Below, piece after piece: positions 45,779-55,312 of a stretch of 64,000 nt of DNA. The DNA lies in contig NZ_BOMQ01000020.1 of NCBI RefSeq assembly GCF_016862275.1, forward strand, positions 55,895 through 119,894. The letters are read 5' to 3'. The position numbers were made by a program, and so were the translations under genes. This DNA comes from Actinoplanes nipponensis (lineage in GTDB: Bacteria > Actinomycetota > Actinomycetes > Mycobacteriales > Micromonosporaceae). The notes beneath the pieces are model-generated. The model was given only the letters and a program-made list of their open reading frames with translations, searched no databases and had not been told where the DNA came from. Within the stretch, counting starts at the first letter, position 1. Each line of letters starts with the position of its first letter.

Positions 45779-46669
45779 GCGGTGACCTCCTGGGGCGCTC
45801 GGCCGGGCGGTCGGTGAGGGCCAGGAACACCTCGTCCAGGCTGGGCCGGCCCAGGGCGAAGTCGTCGACCACGATGCCGGCCCCGGCCAGGGCGGCCAGC
45901 GCCCGGGACGCGTGCTCGGCGGCGCCCCGCTCGGAGCCCGCCGCGCGGGCGGTCAGGGCCACCGGGTCGGCCTCCAGCTCGACCGCCGTCTCCAGCGCCG
46001 AGCGAGGATCCGCTCGGCCGCGGGACGCTGGGCGGCGTCGCGGATGCGGACGTGGATCGTGCCCGCGACCACCGACGACTTGAGCTCGCCCGGGGTGCCC
46101 TCGGCGATGACCCGGCCGTGGTCGATCACCGCGATCCGGCCCGCGAGCCGGTCGGCCTCGTCGAGATACTGCGTGGTCAGCAGGACGGTGGTGCCGTTGG
46201 CGACCACCATCCGGATGATGTCCCAGACCTGGTTGCCGCTGCGCGGGTCGAGGCCGGAATACTTCTTCACCTGCCGGTCGGCCGCGTCGGTCAGGCCGAA
46301 CGCCGCCAGCAGCCGCGCGGCCCGCTCCCGCGCGCCCCGCCGGGAGTGGCCGAGCAGGCGGGCCAGCAGCACCAGGTTTTCCCGGCCGGTCAGGTCCTCG
46401 TCGACCGGGGCGTACTGCCCGGTGAGGCTGACCCGGGCGCGGACGGCGTCGGCCTCCGACACGACGTCGTGGCCGAACACCCGGGCGCTGCCGCCGTCGG
46501 GGCGTAGCAGCGTGGCGAGCGTGCGCACCACCGTGGTCTTGCCAGCCCCGTTCGGGCCGAGCAGGCCGTAGACGGCGCCGGCCGGCACCGTCAGGTCGAC
46601 GCCGTCCACCGCGCGGTTGGCGCCGAAGGTCTTGACCAGACCCACTGTCTCGATGGCCGGTGTGCTCAT
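45775..46669 (-). pseudogene. Decayed DrrA-type ABC transporter ATPase
   Basis: Walker A ([20 protein letters not shown]) and the Q-loop region ([19 protein letters not shown]) are intact. At about 46252 the sequence jumps from KKYSG straight to [11 protein letters not shown]: about 27 residues carrying the ABC signature and Walker B are gone, in frame. Single-base losses near 46003 and 45798 shift the frame twice more before the original ATGA overlap with the permease start. ATP hydrolysis is not expected. ATG 46669 or 46678. Confidence 0.82.
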
Positions 46670-46708
46670 GCGGGGCATCCATCCGCACCGGTGTGACAGT
46701 TTCCGGGG

Positions 46709-47530
46709 CTAGGACCAGACCCGCGCCACCGCCCCGGCGACCTTCGCGGCCTGCGCCGTCCCGGCGGCCAGGGCCGGCCCGCGCCGGCCGGGGTCCAGGA
46801 CGTTGCCGCCGATGGCGCTCCGGGCCCGGCCGTCGGGGGCGATCAGCAGGCTGCGCCGGGCGCCCACGGCGGTCAGCTCGGCCTGGGGCGGGGTGCGGAA
46901 CATGTTGCTGGTCGGGGCCAGCACGACGATCGCGTCGGCGCCCGCGGCCAGGTCGGTGTTGGTGACCGAGCGGACCCCGCCGTCCATGTAGTACCCGGCG
47001 CCGATCCGCACGGGCGGGAACACCCCGGGCAGGGCGCAGCTCGCCGCCACCGCCGCCGGCAGATCGGCGCCCGCGGTGGCGTCCCAGGCCGCCGGCTCAC
47101 CGGTGGCCGTGTCGACGCCGGTGCTCACCAGGCGGGGGTGGACCGGCCATTCCCGCACCGGCAGCGCCGCGGCGAAGCGGGCCACGTGCGGCGCCGCGTC
47201 GCCCAGCGGCGCGGCCCGGGCCAGGCCGCCCAGCCGGGCCCGGACCTGCTCCGGGAGCAGCGAGCGGTCGGCCAGCAGGGCGAAGCCCTGGGCCAGCAGC
47301 GCCGGGTCGATCCGCGGGGACAGTTCCAGTTCGATGCGCGCCGCCGAGGCGGCCGCCTCCTCCAGGTCCACGCCGGTGGCCAGCAGCGCGCCCACGTACG
47401 CGCCCGCCGACGTGCCCACGATCAGGTCCGCCTGCGCCAGGTCGGCGCCGGCCCGGCGCAGGCCCGCGAGCAGGCCCAGCTCCCAGGCGATGCCGGTGAT
47501 CCCGCCGCCGCCGAGGACCAGCGCCCTCAT
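46709..47530 (-). CDS. Patatin-like phospholipase
   Basis: 273-aa acyl hydrolase of the patatin/RssA family. [18 protein letters not shown] forms the oxyanion loop; nucleophile Ser in GTSAGAYVG; catalytic Asp in MDGGVRS. Soluble, no signal. ATG 47530 overlaps the stop of the GT4 gene (ATGA), making it the third gene of the debranching-glucosidase/GT4 operon, an unexpected partner for glycogen enzymes. It cleaves acyl esters of phospholipids; substrate here unknown. Confidence 0.9.
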   Translation of the reverse strand: MRALVLGGGGITGIAWELGLLAGLRRAGADLAQADLIVGTSAGAYVGALLATGVDLEEAAASAARIELELSPRIDPALLAQGFALLADRSLLPEQVRARLGGLARAAPLGDAAPHVARFAAALPVREWPVHPRLVSTGVDTATGEPAAWDATAGADLPAAVAASCALPGVFPPVRIGAGYYMDGGVRSVTNTDLAAGADAIVVLAPTSNMFRTPPQAELTAVGARRSLLIAPDGRARSAIGGNVLDPGRRGPALAAGTAQAAKVAGAVARVWS

Positions 47531-48747
47531 GCCCGGGCCAGGGCGAGCACGTCCTCGGCGGCCCGGGTGACGGTGCCGTCGGCGCCGGCCGCCGCGTAGA
47601 CCGCCACGGTGGCCTGCGCGATCGCCGGCCAGGCGAAGTCCTCGCGGACCCGGCGCCGGCCGCGGCGGGCCAGGCGGCGGGCGTAGTCGCGGTCGGCCAG
47701 GACGGCGCCGACCGACTCCGCCAGCGACGCCGGGTCCTGCGGGGCGAACCGGACGCCGGTCACGCCGTGCTCGATGATCTCGGCCAGCCCGCCGGTCCGG
47801 GACACCGCCACCGGGGTGCCGGCCGCCGCGGCCTCCAGCGCGACCATCCCGAACGGCTCGTAGATGCTGGGCACGACGTAGCAGTCGGACGCGCCCATCA
47901 GGGCGGTCAGGTTGTGCCCGGTGAGGAACCCGGCGAAGGTCACCCCCGGGCCGGCCATGGCCTCCAGCTCCGGCCGGTACGGCCCGTCGCCGGCCACCAC
48001 GACCCGCAGCCCGGGGTGGCGCCCGCGCAGCAGCGGCACCGCGGCGATCAGGTGCTGCACCCCCTTCTCGTAGACCAACCGGCCGGCGAAGGAGATCAGT
48101 GGCGCCTCCGGGGTGGCGAAGCGCAACCGGGCCGCCGCCACGGCCCGGGGCCGGGCGTACCAGCGCAGCACGTCCACCCCGTTGTGCACGACGTCGGTGC
48201 GCTCGGCCGGCACGCCGAACAGCCGGACCACCTCCCGCCGCATGTACTGCGAGCAGACGATCACCCGGTTCGCCTCGTGGGCCAGCCACCGTTCCACGCC
48301 GTCGATGGTGCGGTTGTGCGCGGCCGGCAGGTAGCCCTGGTGGCGGCCGGACTCGGTGGCGTGGATGGTGGCGACCAGCGGCAGGTCGAGGTGCTCGCGC
48401 AGGGTGACCGCGGCGTGCGCGACCAGCCAGTCGTGGGCGTGCACGACGTCGTAGCGGCCGGTGCGGGCGGCGCGCAGGGCGGCGCGGGTCAGGGTGTGGT
48501 TGAGGGCGGTGGTCCAGCCGACCAGGTTGCCGTCCTCCACCGGGAACTCCGGCGGGTCGTCGGGGGCGCGGACGATGTGCACGCCCTCGGCGTACTCCTC
48601 GCGCAGCGCGCCGGGCGCGTGCCTGGTCACCACCGTGACCTCGTGCCCGGCCGCCACCAGCGAGGTCGCCAGCGCGTGCACGTGCCGGCCCAGCCCGCCC
48701 ACCAGCAGCGGCGGGTATTCCCAGCTCAGCATCAGGATCCGGCTCAT
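47527..48747 (-). CDS. GT4 glycosyltransferase (glycogen synthase-like)
   Basis: 406 aa of GT-B fold. N-terminal ILMLSWEYPPLLVGGLGRHV matches the glycogen/starch synthase-like KxGGLG region; the C-terminal domain has SFAGRLVYEKGVQHLI and the acidic catalytic motif EPFGMVALEAAAAGTPV. Such actinobacterial enzymes include the maltosyl/glucosyltransferases of glycogen metabolism (GlgA/GlgM type). The ATG overlaps the stop of the debranching gene. Donor (ADP-glucose) is by family only. Confidence 0.87.
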   Translation of the reverse strand: MSRILMLSWEYPPLLVGGLGRHVHALATSLVAAGHEVTVVTRHAPGALREEYAEGVHIVRAPDDPPEFPVEDGNLVGWTTALNHTLTRAALRAARTGRYDVVHAHDWLVAHAAVTLREHLDLPLVATIHATESGRHQGYLPAAHNRTIDGVERWLAHEANRVIVCSQYMRREVVRLFGVPAERTDVVHNGVDVLRWYARPRAVAAARLRFATPEAPLISFAGRLVYEKGVQHLIAAVPLLRGRHPGLRVVVAGDGPYRPELEAMAGPGVTFAGFLTGHNLTALMGASDCYVVPSIYEPFGMVALEAAAAGTPVAVSRTGGLAEIIEHGVTGVRFAPQDPASLAESVGAVLADRDYARRLARRGRRRVREDFAWPAIAQATVAVYAAAGADGTVTRAAEDVLALARA

Positions 48748-50705
48748 CGTGCGTACCCCCTGGTCCGTAGCGCCTCGGCGACCGCCCGCGCCGAGAACGG
48801 GCAGCCCGAGGCCCGGTGCGGCGGGTCGCCGTCGGCGGTCTCGCTGAGCGAGCCGAGCCCCCAGTCGCGCAGGTGCGCCTCGAGGCCGGTCAGCAGTCCC
48901 TCGGTGGGCAGCCCGGTGGCCGCGCACGCGTCGGCGTACGGGCCGATCAGCCAGGGCCACACGGTGCCCTGGTGGTAGGCGATGTCCCGCTCGTCCCGGC
49001 CGCCGCGGTGGGTGCCCTGGTAGCCGTACTCGGTGGGCGCCAGGGTGCGCAGGCCCAGCGGGGTCAGCAGGGCGGCCCCGACGGCGCGGACGGCGGCCCG
49101 GTCGCGGTCCGGGTCGGCCCGGCCGGCCAGCGGCGCGTGCGGCAGCGACCAGGCCAGCAGCTGGTTGGGCCGCAGCGACGGGTCGTCGTCGAAGGCGCCG
49201 GCGCCCAGCGGGTACGCCGAGGCGGGGCCGTCCACCACGTCGTACAGCCAGCCCTCGGGCGCCCGGTAGCGGGCGGCGAACGACGCCCGGGCCCGCGCGT
49301 GCCGGTCGCGCAGCTCGCCGGCGTCGCGGCCGGCCTCCTCGTGCAGGCCGGCCAGGGCGGCCAGGGCGTTCACCCAGAGCGCGTTGATCTCCACCGGCTT
49401 GCCGATCCGGGGCGTGACCGGTCCGTGCTCGGTGGCGGCGTTCATCCAGCTGAGGGCCTCGCCGTCGAGCCGGACGAGCTCGTCGGCGGGGTCGACGCCG
49501 AGCGCGCCGCGGCCGCCGAGGTGCCCGCGCAGCAGCCGGCCCAGCGGCCCGGCCAGCTCATGCGCGAGGTCGCTGTCGCCGGTCCGGGCGACGTGCCGGT
49601 CGACCGCGTGGACCAGCCACAGCGGCGCGTCCAGCGAGCCGTGCGGGCCCCACGGTCCGCTCTGCTCGCGGGCCGCCCGGGCCGCGGCCCGGGTGCGGGC
49701 GAGCAGCAGCTCGCGGCCCTCGTCGGCCCGCCCGGTCTCGAGGAAGAGGCCCTCGTAGCCGGTCATCGTGTCGCCCAGGTAGCTGCCGAACCACGGGTAG
49801 CCCGCCACCACGTCCGGCCCGTCCGGGCCGCGCACCACGAACTGGTCCGCGGCGAGCACGAGGTCGGCGTCGGACCCGTCGGCCTTGGCGGTGGCGCGCA
49901 GCGTGTGCGCCCGTTCCCGGGCGGCGGCGACGACGGCGGAGGCGGCCGGCGGTCGCTGGTCGAGCGGGCCGGCCCAGGCCGAGATCTCCGACGTGCCGCC
50001 GGGGGCCACCCGGTCGACGAAGGTGCCGGCCAGCCAGAGGTCCTCGGTCGCGGCCAGGCCGCGGTCGGCCTCCTGACGGTGGTACGCGCCCAGGTGCCAC
50101 CCGCCGCCGGGCTGCCAGCCGGGCCCGGCCAGCCGGTACGCGTCCTCGACCAGCACCCCGTCGCCGAGCTGGGTGGTCCGCGGGGGTGGCCCGTCGGCGT
50201 GCCGCCCGCCGTGCGCGTCGCGCCACGTGCACATGGCCGCCACGGCCAGCCCGACCGGCTCCGGGGCGCTGACCACGCGGTGCACGACGGCCAGCGAGGG
50301 GCAACCGTGACGCATCGCCAGTTCCCGCTCGATCACGACGTCGCCGACCCGCCAGCGCCACCGCGGCAGGCCGTCCGCCAGCGTGAAGCTCTCCAGGTGC
50401 CGGTGGCCCTGCGGGGCGATCGCGCCGGAGGCCCACTGATGGGTGAAGAGCGGGACGTGCGCGCCGGACGGCAGCGTGAGGGTCAGGTCGAGGCTGACCA
50501 GGCCGACGCGGCGCACGGCGGTCGCCGGATCGGCCACCGTCAGCAGCGCGTGGTAGCGGCGGGTGCGCAGGCCGGCGGCGGTGCCGGCGGCGAAGCCGCC
50601 CAGCCCGTCCGTGACCAGCCACTCGTGCTCGGCTCCGCCGTCCGCGGTGAGGGCACCGCAGGTCTGCGGCCCGAGGGTGATCGGCACGGTCGCCCTTATG
50701 CTCAT
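48744..50705 (-). CDS. Amylo-alpha-1,6-glucosidase (GDE_N/GDE_C type)
   Basis: 653-aa glycogen-debranching-type glucosidase with N-terminal beta domain (LVTDGLGGFAAGTAAGLRTR, RYHALL) and a C-terminal (alpha/alpha)6 barrel containing PWFGSYLGDTMTGYEGLFLE, DGEALSWMNAATEHGPVTPR, KPVEINALWVNAL and YHQGTVWPWLIGPY. It removes alpha-1,6-linked glucose. The first gene of a three-gene operon, divergent from glgX. The ATG at 50705 follows a weak AGCGGGAT. Confidence 0.88.
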   Translation of the reverse strand: MSIRATVPITLGPQTCGALTADGGAEHEWLVTDGLGGFAAGTAAGLRTRRYHALLTVADPATAVRRVGLVSLDLTLTLPSGAHVPLFTHQWASGAIAPQGHRHLESFTLADGLPRWRWRVGDVVIERELAMRHGCPSLAVVHRVVSAPEPVGLAVAAMCTWRDAHGGRHADGPPPRTTQLGDGVLVEDAYRLAGPGWQPGGGWHLGAYHRQEADRGLAATEDLWLAGTFVDRVAPGGTSEISAWAGPLDQRPPAASAVVAAARERAHTLRATAKADGSDADLVLAADQFVVRGPDGPDVVAGYPWFGSYLGDTMTGYEGLFLETGRADEGRELLLARTRAAARAAREQSGPWGPHGSLDAPLWLVHAVDRHVARTGDSDLAHELAGPLGRLLRGHLGGRGALGVDPADELVRLDGEALSWMNAATEHGPVTPRIGKPVEINALWVNALAALAGLHEEAGRDAGELRDRHARARASFAARYRAPEGWLYDVVDGPASAYPLGAGAFDDDPSLRPNQLLAWSLPHAPLAGRADPDRDRAAVRAVGAALLTPLGLRTLAPTEYGYQGTHRGGRDERDIAYHQGTVWPWLIGPYADACAATGLPTEGLLTGLEAHLRDWGLGSLSETADGDPPHRASGCPFSARAVAEALRTRGYAR

Positions 50706-50930
50706 TGTGGATCCCGCTAAACCTTCCTTTTCCCGGCATGTACGCAGCGAAAGGGGGAAGTGTCAGTGGGTAACCGGACAGTCGCCGAGACGGTAGCAGC
50801 CCCATCGGTGAGAATGACCGCTGACACGGACGCGCAGGATTGAGCGTCGCCCGGACGGGGAAGAACGGGCCCGCCCGCGGCGAGGCCCTCGCGACCGCAG
50901 GGCACCAACGGTCGAGGGTGGGAGCAGCAC
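50706..50930. promoter_or_regulatory. Divergent promoter region, debranching operon / glgX-treYZ
   Basis: 225 bases between the two starts drive both carbohydrate operons. A polypyrimidine CCTTCCTTTTCCC (50723-50735) and a matching AAAGGGGGAAG (50750-50760) give a loose inverted pair around GGCATG. No clear -35/-10 pair could be fixed; co-regulation is inferred from position. Confidence 0.35.
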
Positions 50931-53042
50931 ATGCAGGTGTGGCCGGGTCACCGGTATCCACTGGGCGCGACGTACGACGGCACGGGCACCAACTTCGCGA
51001 TCTTCTCGGAGGTCGCCGAGGCGGTCGAGCTGTGCCTGTTCGACCCGTCGGGCAACGAGCGGAAGGTGCAGCTGCACGAACAGGACGCCTTCGTCTGGCA
51101 CGCCTACCTGCCCGGCGTGGAGCCCGGCCAGCGCTACGGCTACCGGGTGTACGGGCCGTACGACCCGTCGCGGGGCCTGCGGTGCAACCCGCACAAGCTG
51201 CTGCTCGACCCGTACGCGCGGGCGGTGGACGCCGACATCGCGTGGCACCCCTCGCTGTACGCCTACGACTTCGACAACCCGGACGAGATGTCGGACCTCG
51301 ACTCGGCGCCCCACATGGCCAAGGGCGTGGTGGTCAACCCGTACTTCGACTGGGGCAACGACCGGCGCCCGGACATCCCGTACCACCACTCGGTGATCTA
51401 CGAGACGCACGTCAAGGGCCTGACCGAGCGGCACCCCGAGGTGCCCCGGGACATGCGCGGCACGTACGCCGGCCTGGGCCACCCGGCCATCATCGAGCAC
51501 CTCAAGCAGCTCGGGGTCACCGCCGTCGAGCTGATGCCGGTGCACCAGTTCGTGCACGACAACCGGCTCGCCGACCTGGGCCTGCGCAACTACTGGGGCT
51601 ACAACACGCTCGGCTTCTTCGCGCCGTACCACGGCTACTCGGCGATGGGCTCGCTCGGCCAGCAGACCCAGGAGTTCCGGGGGATGGTCAAGTCGCTGCA
51701 CGCGGCCGGCATGGAGGTGATCCTCGACGTCGTCTACAACCACACGGCGGAGGGCAACCACCTCGGCCCGACGATGAGCCTGAAGGGCATCGACAACCGG
51801 ACCTACTACCGGCTGGTGGACGACCAGCCGCACTTCTACATGGACTACACGGGCACGGGCAACAGCCTCAACGTGCGCAGCCCGCAGAGCCTCCAGCTGA
51901 TCATGGACTCGCTGCGGTACTGGGTCACCGAGATGCACGTCGATGGCTTCCGCTTCGACCTCGCCTCCACCCTGGCCCGGGAGTTCTACGACGTGGACCG
52001 GCTGTCCACCTTCTTCGAGGTGGTCCAGCAGGACCCGGTGGTCGGCCAGGTCAAGCTGATCGCCGAGCCGTGGGACGTCGGCCCGGGCGGCTACCAGGTC
52101 GGCAACTTCCCGCCCAACTGGACCGAATGGAACGGCAAGTACCGCGACACCGTGCGCGACTTCTGGCGCGGCGAGCCGGCCACCCTGGCCGAGTTCGCCA
52201 GCCGCATCACCGGCTCGGCCGACCTCTACCAGGACGACGGCCGCAAGCCGTTCCACTCGATCAACTTCGTGACCGCGCACGACGGCTTCACGCTCAACGA
52301 CCTGGTCTCGTACAACGACAAGCACAACGAGGCCAACGGGGAGGAGAACCGGGACGGCGAGAGCCACAACCGCTCCTGGAACTGCGGCACCGAGGGCCCC
52401 ACCGACGACCGGCAGGTGCTGGCGCTGCGGGCCAAGCAGCGGCGCAACTTCCTGGCCACGCTGATGCTCAGCCAGGGCGTGCCGATGATCTCGCACGGCG
52501 ACGAGCTGGGCCGCACCCAGTCCGGCAACAACAACGCGTACTGCCAGGACAACGAGATCAGCTGGATCGACTGGGAGAACGCCGACGGGACGCTGCTGGA
52601 GTTCACCCGCAAGCTGACCGCGTTCCGCCACCGCCACCAGGTGTTCCAGCGGCGCCGGTTCTTCACCGGCCTGCCGGTGACCGCGCGCGGGGGCGGCGAC
52701 CCGCTGCCCGACCTGGAGTGGTTCACCCCGGACGGCCGGCAGATGGCCGGCGACGACTGGGGCAACGACTTCGGCCGGGCGGTCGCCCTGTTCGTCAACG
52801 GCGAGGGCATCCGCGAGCGCGGCCAGTACGGCCAGCGCCACGTGGACAGCTCCTTCCTGCTGTTCTTCAACGCCCACGACGCGCCGATCGAGTTCCACAC
52901 GCCCCCCGCGGAGTACGGCGAGAAGTGGGAGAAGGTCATCGAGACCGCGGAGCCGTCGCCGGACCGCCCGTCGGTCGTCGAGGCCGGCTCCTCCATCCTC
53001 GTGCCGGATCGCTCGCTCATCGTCTTGGACAGGACGGTTTAG
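50931..53042 (+). CDS. glgX: Glycogen debranching enzyme GlgX/TreX
   Basis: 703-aa GH13 isoamylase-type enzyme, the usual length. N-terminal CBM48-like QVWPGHRYPLGATYDGTGTN; catalytic domain with VELMPVHQF, DVVYNHTAEG, nucleophile Asp in GFRFDLAS, acid Glu in LIAEPWDVG, and HDG in VTAHDGFT. Hydrolyses alpha-1,6 branches of glycogen, releasing maltooligosaccharides for TreY. ATG 50931 follows GTGGGAG. It begins the glgX-treY-treZ operon; treY starts 2 bases after its stop. Confidence 0.95.
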   Translation: MQVWPGHRYPLGATYDGTGTNFAIFSEVAEAVELCLFDPSGNERKVQLHEQDAFVWHAYLPGVEPGQRYGYRVYGPYDPSRGLRCNPHKLLLDPYARAVDADIAWHPSLYAYDFDNPDEMSDLDSAPHMAKGVVVNPYFDWGNDRRPDIPYHHSVIYETHVKGLTERHPEVPRDMRGTYAGLGHPAIIEHLKQLGVTAVELMPVHQFVHDNRLADLGLRNYWGYNTLGFFAPYHGYSAMGSLGQQTQEFRGMVKSLHAAGMEVILDVVYNHTAEGNHLGPTMSLKGIDNRTYYRLVDDQPHFYMDYTGTGNSLNVRSPQSLQLIMDSLRYWVTEMHVDGFRFDLASTLAREFYDVDRLSTFFEVVQQDPVVGQVKLIAEPWDVGPGGYQVGNFPPNWTEWNGKYRDTVRDFWRGEPATLAEFASRITGSADLYQDDGRKPFHSINFVTAHDGFTLNDLVSYNDKHNEANGEENRDGESHNRSWNCGTEGPTDDRQVLALRAKQRRNFLATLMLSQGVPMISHGDELGRTQSGNNNAYCQDNEISWIDWENADGTLLEFTRKLTAFRHRHQVFQRRRFFTGLPVTARGGGDPLPDLEWFTPDGRQMAGDDWGNDFGRAVALFVNGEGIRERGQYGQRHVDSSFLLFFNAHDAPIEFHTPPAEYGEKWEKVIETAEPSPDRPSVVEAGSSILVPDRSLIVLDRTV

Positions 53043-53044
53043 AT

Positions 53045-55312
53045 TTGACTCCCTCTGGTACGTACCGTGTCCAGGTCCGCCCCGAGTTCCCGCTGAAGGC
53101 CACCGCCGAGATCGCCGACTACCTGGCCGACCTGGGCGTGAGCCACCTCTACACCGCCCCGCTGTTGACCGCGGCGCCGGGCTCCGAGCACGGCTACGAC
53201 GTCGTCGACCACAGCCAGGTCAGCCCGGCCCTGGGCGGCGAGGAGGGCCGGCGGGCGCTGCGGGCCGCCCTGGACGCCGCCACGCTGGGCCTGGTCATCG
53301 ACATCGTGCCCAACCATGCCGGCGTGGGCATCCCGGCGGCCAACCCGACGTGGTGGGACGTGCTCAAGCACGGCGAGCAGTCGGCGTACGCGAAGTTCTA
53401 CGACATCGACTGGTCCCGCGGCCGGCTGCTGCTGCCGGTCCTGGCCGACGACCCGGACGCGCTGGACCAGCTGACGGTCGACGGCGACGAGCTGCACTAC
53501 TACGACAAGCGGTACCCGATCGCCGACGGCACCGGCGGCGGCACCGCCCGCGAGGTGCACGATCGCCAGCACTACGAGCTGGTCAACTGGACCCGCGGCG
53601 ACTCGGAGCTGAACTACCGCCGGTTCTTCGCCATCGTCGACCTGGCCGGCCTGCGGGTCGAGGACCCCGAGGTCTTCGAGGCCACCCACCGCGAGATCCT
53701 GCGCTGGTACGACGAGGGCGCCGTGCAGGGCATCCGGGTCGACCACCCCGACGGCCTGCGCGACCCGGGGGAGTACCTCCAGCGGCTGCACGACCGGGCG
53801 CCCGGCGCCTGGCTCACGGTCGAGAAGATCCTCGAGCCGGGCGAGCAGCTGCCGGACTGGCCGGTGGCCGGCACCACCGGGTACGACGCGCTCTCCGAGG
53901 TCTGCGGCGTCTTCGTCGACACCGGCACGGAGGCGTTCTTCGACACCCTGGACCACCACCTGACCGGCGGCGAGCGCAGCTGGCAGGACCTGGTCCACGA
54001 GACGAAGATGCACGCCGCGACCACGCTGCTCGCCGCGGAGCTGGCCCGGATGTGCCGGCTGGTGCCGGAGATCGAGGCCGCCCCGCGGGCGCTCGCCGAG
54101 CTGGCCGCCTGCTTCCCGGTCTACCGGTCCTACCTGCCGTTCGGCTCCCGGCACCTGGCCCGGGCCCGCTCCGAGGCGGGGCGCCGGCGCCCCGCCCTGA
54201 TCCCGGCGCTGGACCAGCTCACCGCCCGGTTGCGGCGCCCGGACGACGAGCTCGCCGTGCGGTTCCAGCAGTACACCGGCGCGGTGATGGCCAAGGGCGT
54301 CGAGGACACCGCGTTCTACCGGTGGACCCGGTTCACCGCGCGCAACGAGGTCGGCAACGACCCGGCCAAGTTCGGCGTGCGCCCGGACGAGTTCCACGAG
54401 TGCGCCGACGAGCGCCAGCGCCGGTGGCCCGAGACGATGACCACGCTGTCCACCCACGACACCAAGCGCAGCGAGGACGTCCGGGCCCGGCTCGCCGTGC
54501 TCAGCGAGCTGCCGGGGGACTGGACCGAGGTGGTGCGCCGCTGGGTGCGCGTCGCCCCGCTGCCCGATCCGGCCCTCGCGCACCTGATCTGGCAGGCCGC
54601 GGTGGGCGCGTGGCCGCTGGAGCGGGAGCGGCTGCAGGCGTACGCGCTCAAGGCCGCCCGCGAGGGCGCGGCCGGCACCACCTGGCAGCACCCGCACGAG
54701 CGGTTCGAGACCGCGCTGCGCGAGATGGTCGACAAGATCTACGACGACGCCGCGCTGCACGCCGAGATCGACGACTTCGTCACGGCGATCACGCCGCCCG
54801 GCTGGTCCAACGCGCTGGGCCAGAAGCTGCTCCAGCTGGCCATGCCCGGCGTGCCGGACGTCTACCAGGGCGCCGAGCTGTGGGACTTCTCGCTGGTCGA
54901 CCCGGACAACCGGCGGCCGGTCGACTTCGGCCTGCGGCGCGAGCTGCTGGGCCGCCTCGACGACGGCTGGCAGCCGCCGGTGGACGCCGGCGGCGCGGCG
55001 AAGCTGCTGGTCACCAGCCGTACGCTGCGGTTGCGCCGGCAGCGCCCGGAGCTGTTCACCGGCTACCGCGGCGTGTTCGCCGAGGGCCGCAGCTCCGACC
55101 ACGTGCTGGCCTTCGACCGCGGTGGCGCGGTGGCGGTCGCGACCCGGCTGCCGGTCGGATTGTCACGGCACGGCGGCTGGCACGACACCACGCTGTCACT
55201 CGACGGCCACACCTGGACGGAAGTCTTCACCAACACCAGCTACGGCGGGAACCGCCTGGCGGTGGCCGACCTGCTGCACACCTATCCCGTCGCACTGCTG
55301 GTGAAAGAGTAA
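53045..55312 (+). CDS. treY: Maltooligosyl trehalose synthase
   Basis: 755-aa GH13 enzyme that isomerises the reducing-end alpha-1,4 bond of maltooligosaccharide to alpha,alpha-1,1, making maltooligosyl trehalose. N-terminal SGTYRVQVRPEFPLKATAEI, SHLYTAPLL, DIVPNHAGV, nucleophile Asp in GIRVDHPDGL, Glu in TVEKILEPGE, and DTKRSEDVRARL near the catalytic end. The TTG at 53045 is 2 bases after the glgX stop. Its TAA overlaps the treZ ATG (TAATG). Confidence 0.95.
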   Translation: MTPSGTYRVQVRPEFPLKATAEIADYLADLGVSHLYTAPLLTAAPGSEHGYDVVDHSQVSPALGGEEGRRALRAALDAATLGLVIDIVPNHAGVGIPAANPTWWDVLKHGEQSAYAKFYDIDWSRGRLLLPVLADDPDALDQLTVDGDELHYYDKRYPIADGTGGGTAREVHDRQHYELVNWTRGDSELNYRRFFAIVDLAGLRVEDPEVFEATHREILRWYDEGAVQGIRVDHPDGLRDPGEYLQRLHDRAPGAWLTVEKILEPGEQLPDWPVAGTTGYDALSEVCGVFVDTGTEAFFDTLDHHLTGGERSWQDLVHETKMHAATTLLAAELARMCRLVPEIEAAPRALAELAACFPVYRSYLPFGSRHLARARSEAGRRRPALIPALDQLTARLRRPDDELAVRFQQYTGAVMAKGVEDTAFYRWTRFTARNEVGNDPAKFGVRPDEFHECADERQRRWPETMTTLSTHDTKRSEDVRARLAVLSELPGDWTEVVRRWVRVAPLPDPALAHLIWQAAVGAWPLERERLQAYALKAAREGAAGTTWQHPHERFETALREMVDKIYDDAALHAEIDDFVTAITPPGWSNALGQKLLQLAMPGVPDVYQGAELWDFSLVDPDNRRPVDFGLRRELLGRLDDGWQPPVDAGGAAKLLVTSRTLRLRRQRPELFTGYRGVFAEGRSSDHVLAFDRGGAVAVATRLPVGLSRHGGWHDTTLSLDGHTWTEVFTNTSYGGNRLAVADLLHTYPVALLVKE

